The notes under the pieces are model-generated. The model worked only from the letters and a program-made list of their open reading frames with translations, ran no database searches and had not been told where the DNA came from. From the NCBI GenBank assembly GCA_011051745.1, contig DRKO01000371.1, positions 1 through 18,790 on the forward strand: a DNA stretch of 18,790 bases. Direction: 5' to 3'. The position numbers and the translations under genes are program-made. The stretch comes from Chloroflexota bacterium. GTDB taxonomy: Bacteria; Chloroflexota; Anaerolineae; Aggregatilineales; UBA3940. Each line of letters begins with the position of its first letter. Within the stretch, counting starts at the first letter, position 1. Below, one piece after another: positions 13,580-18,790 of the stretch.

Positions 13580-14674
13580 ATGACAGCAAGCGGGAAGGAG
13601 CGGGTTGTCGTCGCGATGAGCGGCGGCGTGGATAGTTCGGTCAGCGCGGCGCTGCTGCTTGAGCAGGGCTACGAGGTGATCGGTATCATGCTGCGCCTGT
13701 GGGCCGAGCCGGGTCGGTTCAACGGGCGGCGTGATAATCGCTGCTGTACGCGCGACCAGATGCTCGACGCCCATTTTGTCGCCCGGAAGCTGGGCATCCC
13801 GTTCGAGGTCATTGACGCGCAGGAGGTTTTCAGGCAGCGCGTCGTCGAGCAGTTCATCGAGGGATACAGTCAGGGGATCACCCCTAACCCCTGCCTCTAC
13901 TGCAACCGGCACATCCGCTTCACCTTCCTGCTAAACGAGGCGCTCGCACGCGGTGCGACTCATCTGGCAACCGGGCATTACGCCCGCGTCACCCGGGCCC
14001 CGGACGGCACTTTCGAACTGCGCAAAGGGGTTGACCCGGCCAAGGATCAGAGCTACGTGTTGAGCGTGCTGACGCAGGAGCAGCTCCAGCATGCCATGTT
14101 CCCCGTCGGGGGCTACACCAAGCCGGAGGTGCGCGAGTTAGCCCGCAGATTCGGGCTGCCTGTTGCCAGCAAGGGCGACAGTCAGGACTTATGTTTTGTG
14201 GCCGACGGGGACTACCGCCGTTTCCTGAGAGCCTACGCCCCGCAGGCTTTCCAGCCGGGGCCGATCAGGCTCCGGTCGGGGGAAGTGGTGGGTGAGCATC
14301 GGGGGTTACCCGCCTATACCATCGGGCAGCGTAAGGGGCTGGGCATCTCATGGGCCGAGCCGCTATACGTCATCGAGAAGAAGGTAGCCACAAACACGCT
14401 GATCGTGGGAACGCGGGCCGAGCTGGGCCGGGAGAGGCTGCATGCCGGAGAGATGAACTGGATCGCCGGGGGGCCACCGGAAGGCACGATCCGGGCCGAG
14501 GTAAAGATTCGCTATAAGGCGCGCTTCATACCGGCCCATGTGACGCCGATCGGGGAGACAGAGGCCGACATCCGGCTGGAAGAACCGCTGCCGGACATCA
14601 CCCCCGGGCAGGGCGTGGTGATTTACGATGGCGAGCTTGTGCTGGGCGGAGGGATCATCACCCGCGCTGAATAA
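13580..14674 (+). CDS. mnmA: tRNA-specific 2-thiouridylase MnmA
   Basis: Protein of 364 residues that puts sulfur on U34 of the tRNAs for Lys, Glu and Gln. The N-terminal PP-loop SGGVDSS (14-20) binds ATP. NPCLYCNRHIRF (103-114) carries catalytic C105, and SKGDSQDLCFV (197-207) carries the persulfide cysteine C205. The central GHYAR (132-136) and the C-terminal beta-barrel ending (DITPGQGVVIYDGELVLGGG) match the family. An extra cysteine pair (C55, C56) follows the first loop. The ATG at 13580 is chosen because the next ATG (13617) would remove the start of the PP-loop strand; the nearest GGGAG ribosome-like site is about 19 bases upstream, further than usual. The gene converges on the prepilin peptidase gene, leaving only 12 bp between stops. 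Confidence 0.95.
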   Translation: MTASGKERVVVAMSGGVDSSVSAALLLEQGYEVIGIMLRLWAEPGRFNGRRDNRCCTRDQMLDAHFVARKLGIPFEVIDAQEVFRQRVVEQFIEGYSQGITPNPCLYCNRHIRFTFLLNEALARGATHLATGHYARVTRAPDGTFELRKGVDPAKDQSYVLSVLTQEQLQHAMFPVGGYTKPEVRELARRFGLPVASKGDSQDLCFVADGDYRRFLRAYAPQAFQPGPIRLRSGEVVGEHRGLPAYTIGQRKGLGISWAEPLYVIEKKVATNTLIVGTRAELGRERLHAGEMNWIAGGPPEGTIRAEVKIRYKARFIPAHVTPIGETEADIRLEEPLPDITPGQGVVIYDGELVLGGGIITRAE

Positions 14675-14686
14675 GCCGCGTCCTGT

Positions 14687-15454
14687 TCAGCCGCCTGTGA
14701 TCCAGGCTGTCACCTGCTCGCCCCAGAGGAGCATGATCGTTGCGGCCAGCACAATCGAGGGGCCATAGGGCACAGGCGTATGGGCCTTGTACTGCCGGGC
14801 AACCACCAGACGATACCCGATATAAAGCAGAGCGATCAGGCCGCCCAGCAGGATCATCAACACCAGCACAACGACGATCCCCGGTGAACCCACTACCAGC
14901 CCGCAGAACGTCGCCAGCGTGACATCGCCAAACCCGAACGGAATTTCGCGCACAGGCTCATGGCGGGCCGTGTTCACGATCCAGAGATACACGCCCCCCA
15001 GCAGGTAGATACCCATCACCACGATCTGCCCGATGGCATAGCCAACCAGCCCATCGCGAAGCGCGATCCGCCCGCTGAGCGCCACCTCGATCAGAGCGAT
15101 CACAAAAGCGGGCAGCATCACCACGTTGAGCACCAGCCGGTGCTCGATATCAATAACGGCGATCAGGAGGAACAGGGCCACGTAGAAGATCAGGATGCCT
15201 GTTAGAGGGGTCAGACCCTCACGCCCCCACAGGTAAGCGGTCGCCAGCGCCATGAAGAGGACAACGCCGACAACACGCGCTGGATGGTGGCCTCCTCCCG
15301 CGGAGGGTGTGCTTTCCCCTTCGGGTTCCGGGGCTTCAGCCGGTGTTTCCGCGCTTCGGGGCGTCATCCGAAAACGGGGAAGGCGATCCGCCAGAACGTT
15401 CACGACCATTCCCAGCAGCCCGCCGACCAGAGCCGCCACGACATATCCCAACAT
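14687..15454 (-). CDS. Prepilin peptidase (A24, type IV leader peptidase)
   Basis: Polytopic membrane protein of 255 residues. Type IV prepilin peptidases cleave the leader of pilin-like proteins at the inner face of the membrane. Both catalytic aspartates are present: D102 in AVIDIEHRLVLN and D177 in PFGFGDVTLATFCG. The N-terminal helix with GGLLGMVVNVLADRLPR (11-27) is the start of the discarded-domain region. The cytoplasmic loop after it lacks the four-cysteine zinc site of the Gammaproteobacterial PilD; instead residues about 31-58 are rich in proline, glutamate and alanine. About six or seven further helices follow. No pilin or secretion-ATPase gene is in the window, so its client is unknown. 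The gene has an extended -10 promoter of its own at 15513-15521. Confidence 0.9.
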   Translation of the reverse strand: MLGYVVAALVGGLLGMVVNVLADRLPRFRMTPRSAETPAEAPEPEGESTPSAGGGHHPARVVGVVLFMALATAYLWGREGLTPLTGILIFYVALFLLIAVIDIEHRLVLNVVMLPAFVIALIEVALSGRIALRDGLVGYAIGQIVVMGIYLLGGVYLWIVNTARHEPVREIPFGFGDVTLATFCGLVVGSPGIVVVLVLMILLGGLIALLYIGYRLVVARQYKAHTPVPYGPSIVLAATIMLLWGEQVTAWITGG

Positions 15455-15512
15455 AGATCATCCCCACTGGTGATAAGAGTCAGGGCTTTTACAGCATACC
15501 GGACAGGAAGGC

Positions 15513-15521
15513 ATTATAACA
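15513..15521 (-). promoter_or_regulatory. Extended -10 promoter of the prepilin peptidase gene
   Basis: Minus strand TGT immediately before a perfect TATAAT (15518-15513). No good -35 at the expected distance (GCAATG), which is tolerated in extended -10 promoters. The predicted start near 15506 leaves a ~50-base leader. Confidence 0.55.
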
Positions 15522-15537
15522 CGGGGAGGAGTCCCCA

Positions 15538-15566
15538 TTGCTACCCGACAGGGGGCATGATACACT
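15538..15566 (+). promoter_or_regulatory. Promoter of the substrate-binding lipoprotein gene
   Basis: TTGCTA at 15538-15543, 17 bases, TACACT at 15561-15566, with TGA just before the -10 (extended element). The -35 lies only some 20 bases from the opposing prepilin peptidase -10, so polymerase binding at the two is probably mutually exclusive. Confidence 0.55.
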
Positions 15567-15614
15567 TGCAGCGAAGGCGTATGGCCCGGCCCTTCAACGG
15601 GAGAACAACTGCCA

Positions 15615-16823
15615 ATGAAGCGCTGCCCGAAACTCATTCCCCTGCTGCTTATCGCTCTGGCAAGCGTGCTGTCGAGCGCCTGCAGCCGTGCCTCGGAGGG
15701 ACCTCCCGTGAGCGACTCGGAAGACGTGATCGTCCTCAGCGCCGGGGAACCGGTCCGAATCGCCGTCGCCGTCGCTCAATCGCCGGCGGGCATCGCCGCT
15801 GAGGGTCTCGCGCAGCTACGCGGCGCGGAACTGGCAGCCGGGGATCACGGCCCCATTACCGGCCTTGTCCGCAGGTATCCGGTTGAGATCGTCTCGCTGG
15901 ATACGGCCTGCAGCCCGGAAAGAGGCGAGTCTGTCGCCAGAGAGATAACCGGCGACCCAACCATCGCAGGCGTCATCGGCCATACGTGCACCGACTCGTG
16001 TCTGGCCGCCGTCCCGATCTATGAGGCAGCCGATTACACGCTTATCTCGCCTTCATGCGGTGGCCCTGAATTGACCGACCGCGTGATGCACAGCGAGGCG
16101 TTCCTGCGCACGATCTACAGCGATCACGCCGAAGGAGCAACCGCTGCCGAGTTTGCCTTCTACGAGCTTGGGGCGCGGCGGGCCGCTCTGCTCCATGACA
16201 GTGGTCTTGAGTCGCAGAGCATGGCGTCGGCCTTCGAAGCCACCTTCACCGCGCTGGGCGGTATGGTGGTCGCGACGGAGACGACAACGTCCGAAAGCGA
16301 TCTGAGAGAGTCGCTTGATGCCCTCTCCACGAGCGGGCTGGACCTGCTCTACGCCCCGCTGCCGCCCACTCAGGCCGTCGAACTCGCCAGCCGGAGAGGG
16401 TCACTGCCTGCGGGAACGCCGGTGCTCGGAGGGCGACACTACCTGAGCACCTGGTTCATTGAACAGGCCGGAGCAGACGCAGAAGGGCTGTATGCCGTCG
16501 GGCCGCTTGTCACGGGTCCGGCTTACGAGGAACTGGTCAATACCTATCTGCGCCGCTACGGTGAGCCGCCCGCCAGCCCGCTTCTGGCCCACGCCTACGA
16601 CGCAACCGGTCTCTTAATTCAGGCGATTCAGGAATCCAGCACCGCCGGGAGGCGATGGTTAGCCATAGACCGCCGGGCACTGCGCGAGGCCATCTACAAC
16701 ACCACGACCTATCAGGGCGTCACAGGGGCGATCACCTGCACCGATATCGGGGATTGCAGTTCGAAGACAATCGCGATCAGCCAGGTTCAGGGCGGAGCCT
16801 GGCAGGCTGTTTTCGTCCCTTGA
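15615..16823 (+). CDS. Substrate-binding lipoprotein, branched-chain amino acid type (Peripla_BP_6 fold)
   Basis: Protein of 402 residues. The N-terminus MKRCPK, a hydrophobic stretch (7-19) and LSSAC (C23) make a lipoprotein signal peptide, slightly off the usual lipobox because position -3 is serine. The mature part has the two-lobe type I periplasmic-binding fold: PVRIAVAVAQSP at its start, LRGAELAAGD (the RGAELA helix typical of LivJ-like proteins), AGVIGHTCTDSCLAAVPIYE and the later AHAYDATGLLIQAIQ. Such proteins deliver amino acids or amides to ABC importers or act as sensors; the ligand cannot be told. No permease or ATPase genes lie nearby, so it is an orphan. Paired cysteines in HTCTDSC (C120, C124) and TCTDIGDC near the end may form disulfides. 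The convergent plsY gene ends 62 bp downstream. Confidence 0.88.
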   Translation: MKRCPKLIPLLLIALASVLSSACSRASEGPPVSDSEDVIVLSAGEPVRIAVAVAQSPAGIAAEGLAQLRGAELAAGDHGPITGLVRRYPVEIVSLDTACSPERGESVAREITGDPTIAGVIGHTCTDSCLAAVPIYEAADYTLISPSCGGPELTDRVMHSEAFLRTIYSDHAEGATAAEFAFYELGARRAALLHDSGLESQSMASAFEATFTALGGMVVATETTTSESDLRESLDALSTSGLDLLYAPLPPTQAVELASRRGSLPAGTPVLGGRHYLSTWFIEQAGADAEGLYAVGPLVTGPAYEELVNTYLRRYGEPPASPLLAHAYDATGLLIQAIQESSTAGRRWLAIDRRALREAIYNTTTYQGVTGAITCTDIGDCSSKTIAISQVQGGAWQAVFVP

Positions 16824-16885
16824 AGTAAAGTCCCCCCTCAAAATCGAAGGGCTTACCTCACGTTTCCCTCTCCGGGAACCCTTGT

Positions 16886-17545
16886 CTACTCGCTCTGCCG
16901 CTGGGCCGTCGCCTTGGCGCGTGGGCCGACCAGCCGCTCCGTGCCCTCGATCAGCCGTCGGTAGTTGGGGATCAGAGCCAGAGCGACCAGAATGGCAGTC
17001 GCGACTGAGTATCCGACGTAGGCCCAGGGGCTTCCGGCGAACACGGCCCGCAGGACGAAGATAACGACCAGGCTTATGGCGACCAGCGTCGAAGTCACCG
17101 AGGCGTATCCGGTCAGCACCAGTATGAGCGGGACAAGAGGAACCATGATCAGCCCCACGACCGGCCACAGAGCCGCTGCCGCGCCGACATTCGGCGCGGT
17201 CCCCGCCCCACCCCGGAAGCCCAGGTAAACCGGCCAGTTATGTCCGGCCACCGCTGCCACTCCACAAAGCGCCTCCAGAATCGGATCGCCGGGCAGCAGC
17301 AGGCGGGCAATATTGACCGCTCCGATTCCCTTCGCCATATCCCCCAGCCCGGTCAACACACCGGCAAGGACACCACCGGCGCGCAGTGCGTTGGTTCCCC
17401 CTGTTCGCCCGCTGCCGACGGTGCGGATGTCACGACCCTTGAGCGCCTGCACCACTATCAGACCGACCGGGATGGCCCCCAGCAGGTATGCCAGCAGGAT
17501 CGCAACGCCGTAAACCAGAGCAACAGGTATTCCTAAACTACTCAC
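16886..17545 (-). CDS. plsY: Glycerol-3-phosphate acyltransferase PlsY-like
   Basis: Polytopic membrane protein of 219 residues, near the usual ~200, expected to acylate glycerol 3-phosphate from acyl phosphate. Motif 1 reads VGSGRTGGTNALRAGG (43-58, normally GSGNIGATN.LR), motif 2 reads AGHNWPVYLGFRGGAGTA (100-117, normally GH..PVFL.FKGGKGVAT) and motif 3 reads IPNYRRLIEGTERL (192-205, normally RH..NI.RL..GTE). The overall plan is clear, but several motif residues differ, notably the lysine of GGKG, which is alanine here. It could be a divergent PlsY or a paralogue with altered substrate. The GTG start at 17545 follows GGAGG at a proper distance. It lies 64 bp downstream of the JAMM protease gene and is probably co-transcribed with it. 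Confidence 0.85.
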   Translation of the reverse strand: MSSLGIPVALVYGVAILLAYLLGAIPVGLIVVQALKGRDIRTVGSGRTGGTNALRAGGVLAGVLTGLGDMAKGIGAVNIARLLLPGDPILEALCGVAAVAGHNWPVYLGFRGGAGTAPNVGAAAALWPVVGLIMVPLVPLILVLTGYASVTSTLVAISLVVIFVLRAVFAGSPWAYVGYSVATAILVALALIPNYRRLIEGTERLVGPRAKATAQRQSE

Positions 17546-17609
17546 TTGGCCTCCACCCAGAAAGACTTGTGCGGCTTGTATCGATCAAAACCCGCACTCG
17601 ACGGGCAGG

Positions 17610-18047
17610 TTACGCAACCGCCCCGTCGGGCAGGATCCGAATCGGAACTTCCACTGCCCGGCCTGCCACAATGGCAAAGGCTCGCAAACTGGCGATCTCG
17701 CCTTCCTGATCGGGCACAACGATCACGTGCAGAGTGTCAGGATAATACGCCTGCCCCAGATCCGACGGCGATGGATCTGTCCGGCAGCCGGGTGGGTGAG
17801 AATGATAGATCGCCACCAGGTCCCAGCCCCGCTTCTCCAGCAGTGCTAAGACATCGTAGAGCCTTTGCCCTTCCATGAAGAAACTGGTGCGTGGCTCAGC
17901 CGCGACATTGGGGACGGGAAACACTTCTCGAACGACTCCCCCCACCCCGCCCATCAAACCGCATACTTCCTCAGGAAAACCAGCCCGAACATGAGACGAG
18001 ATCGCTTCAAGCTGATGAGGGGAGACCTGAAGGCTGGTAGGAGGCAT
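17610..18047 (-). CDS. JAMM/MPN-domain metalloprotease-like protein (M67, Mec+/RadC-like)
   Basis: Single-domain protein of 145 residues with the complete JAMM zinc site: glutamate in PEEVCGLMGG (E26 or E27), YHSHP (H82, H84) and the S93...D96 pair in DPSPSD. No signal peptide or membrane helix is visible. Prokaryotic single-domain members remove C-terminal extensions from ubiquitin-like sulfur carriers or take part in cysteine and molybdopterin synthesis; no such carrier gene is visible here, so the substrate is open. The start ATG 18047 is backed by GGAGGT five bases away. It precedes plsY on the same strand and is divergent from the DtxR-type regulator. Confidence 0.88.
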   Translation of the reverse strand: MPPTSLQVSPHQLEAISSHVRAGFPEEVCGLMGGVGGVVREVFPVPNVAAEPRTSFFMEGQRLYDVLALLEKRGWDLVAIYHSHPPGCRTDPSPSDLGQAYYPDTLHVIVVPDQEGEIASLRAFAIVAGRAVEVPIRILPDGAVA

Positions 18048-18104
18048 ATTACCTCCGATCTAGGCGTATTCGCAAGCGCCGCTCACCGCTCCGGAGCATG
18101 AGTG

Positions 18105-18113
18105 TGCTATAAT
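18105..18113 (+). promoter_or_regulatory. Extended -10 promoter of the DtxR-family regulator gene
   Basis: TGC followed directly by a perfect TATAAT (18108-18113); no -35 of note at 17 bases. Predicted start near 18120, about 45 bases before the ATG. Confidence 0.6.
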
Positions 18114-18120
18114 CAGTGTA

Positions 18121-18131
18121 GGTTTTGAACC
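18121..18131 (+). promoter_or_regulatory. Possible operator, GGTT-TTG-AACC inverted repeat
   Basis: A short inverted repeat (4-base arms, 3-base centre) lies right at the predicted transcription start of the regulator gene. The position suits autorepression, but the arms are short and do not match the long palindrome known for DtxR/IdeR. Weak. Confidence 0.25.
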
Positions 18132-18164
18132 GTCTAAAATCAAGGTCTATCAGCCACTCTGAGT

Positions 18165-18790
18165 ATGGTTACTATTATCACACAGGAACGGGAAGACTAT
18201 CTAAAGACGATCTACGAGCTCGAACTGGAAGAGTCACCGGTCCGCACAACCATCATCGCAAAAGCGCTGGGGGTCGAACCAGCTTCGGTTACAGGCATCA
18301 TCAAGCGGCTGGCCGAGCTCGGTCTGGCGAACCACCAGCCTTACAGAGGCGTAACGCTCACAGAGGAAGGCCGGAAAGCCGCCCTCCGGGTTATCCGCCG
18401 TCACCGGCTGGTAGAGCTGTATCTCATAAAGGCGCTGGGGTATAGCTGGGACGAGGTGCACGAGGAGGCGGAAAAGCTTGAGCACGCCGTATCCGACCTG
18501 TTCATAGAGCGCATCGCAGCCGCGCTGGGCCATCCCCAGATTGACCCGCACGGTGCGCCTATCCCCACCGAGGAGGGAGAGATTGCCGCGCCAAGCGGCC
18601 ACGCCCTCAGCACCCTGACCGCCGGGCAGGAAGGGCGGATCACCCGCGTTAACGACAACGACCCCGATCTCCTGCGCTATCTGGCCGATCTGAGCATCCG
18701 GCCCGGCGCAGAGATCAAGGTCTGTGAGATTGAGCCTTATGGCGGCCCGATCCGCGTGCTTGTGGACGGCGAAGAGCAGCACGATCTGGG
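18165..18790 (+). CDS. DtxR/MntR-family metal-dependent transcriptional regulator (3' end cut)
   Basis: 208 codons are present and the frame is still open at the window end. Residues 1-75 form the winged helix (EDYLKTIYEL, a recognition helix around VEPASVTGIIKRLAELG). Residues about 76-135 are the metal-binding dimerisation domain, and from about 145 a FeoA/SH3-like domain begins (LTAGQEGRITRV, PGAEIKV). Metal ligands by alignment with DtxR from memory: D11 (Met10 in DtxR), H80, E84, H99, E103 (Cys102 in DtxR), E106 and H107. Aspartate and glutamate in place of methionine and cysteine match the manganese-sensing MntR. The protein should repress metal uptake when metal is bound. ATG 18165 is the only start fitting the family N-terminus; its ribosome site is weak. 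Confidence 0.93.
   Translation, partial: MVTIITQEREDYLKTIYELELEESPVRTTIIAKALGVEPASVTGIIKRLAELGLANHQPYRGVTLTEEGRKAALRVIRRHRLVELYLIKALGYSWDEVHEEAEKLEHAVSDLFIERIAAALGHPQIDPHGAPIPTEEGEIAAPSGHALSTLTAGQEGRITRVNDNDPDLLRYLADLSIRPGAEIKVCEIEPYGGPIRVLVDGEEQHDL

Noticed and set aside
15284..15802. 172-codon plus-strand frame spanning the prepilin peptidase start and the lipoprotein start
   Set aside because: It overlaps two good genes and both promoters and has a low-complexity, arginine-rich composition.
16859..16878. Hairpin-like GTTTCCC/GGGAAC between the lipoprotein and plsY stops
   Set aside because: Six pairs including a wobble, and no T run on either strand. It could be a weak convergent terminator, but it is not supportable.
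1..18790. tRNA/rRNA genes, CRISPR arrays, insertion sequences, integrases, phage structural or toxin-antitoxin genes
   Set aside because: Looked for and not seen. Every gap between genes is shorter than 300 bases and is largely filled by promoters or ribosome sites.

Overview
The window is about 18.8 kb of GC-rich, gene-dense bacterial DNA with 16 supported protein genes (the first and last cut by the window edges) and no recognisable rRNA, tRNA, CRISPR array, insertion sequence or prophage. Gene content points to Chloroflexota, most likely the Anaerolineae or a relative. The clues are a mevalonate kinase / isopentenyl phosphate kinase / (di)phosphomevalonate decarboxylase cluster of the type known from Roseiflexus, a polyprenyl-phosphate phosphoribosyltransferase (UbiA family) just upstream, a PlsY acyltransferase, a lipoprotein substrate-binding protein and large multidomain proteins of kinds often met in that phylum. 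This taxonomic call is inference.

Left part (1-6839, all + strand). The end of a UbiA-family phosphoribosyltransferase overlaps mevalonate kinase by ATGA, followed by isopentenyl phosphate kinase and a decarboxylase. With no phosphomevalonate kinase in the cluster, these three fit the alternative route mevalonate -> mevalonate phosphate -> isopentenyl phosphate -> IPP. A sigma-70-like promoter overlapping the decarboxylase stop codon then starts a second unit: the site-2 protease RseP, a HEAT-repeat protein, a secreted/membrane-anchored HExxH peptidase and acylphosphatase.

Middle part (6969-11936). A membrane-anchored FecR-like/jelly-roll protein on + converges on a two-gene minus-strand operon. 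The operon encodes (i) an unrecognised ~95-residue domain fused to an M23 endopeptidase and a clan GH-A glycosidase, and (ii) a carbohydrate-binding-like plus Ig-like protein that ends in a second copy of the same ~95-residue domain. This pair is the most unusual content of the window. A divergent promoter pair separates it from a small membrane protein with a double zinc ribbon, whose start I move to a TTG codon behind a strong Shine-Dalgarno.

Right part (11937-18790). A bidirectional hairpin terminator separates the zinc-ribbon gene from enolase (minus). Enolase diverges from the tRNA 2-thiouridylase gene mnmA, which converges on a prepilin peptidase gene (minus). That gene is divergent from a branched-chain-amino-acid-type substrate-binding lipoprotein, with closely packed opposing promoters. 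The lipoprotein gene converges on a plsY / JAMM-protease pair (minus), which is divergent from a DtxR-family metal regulator running off the window. The regulator's metal-site residues look manganese-type (MntR-like) rather than iron-type.
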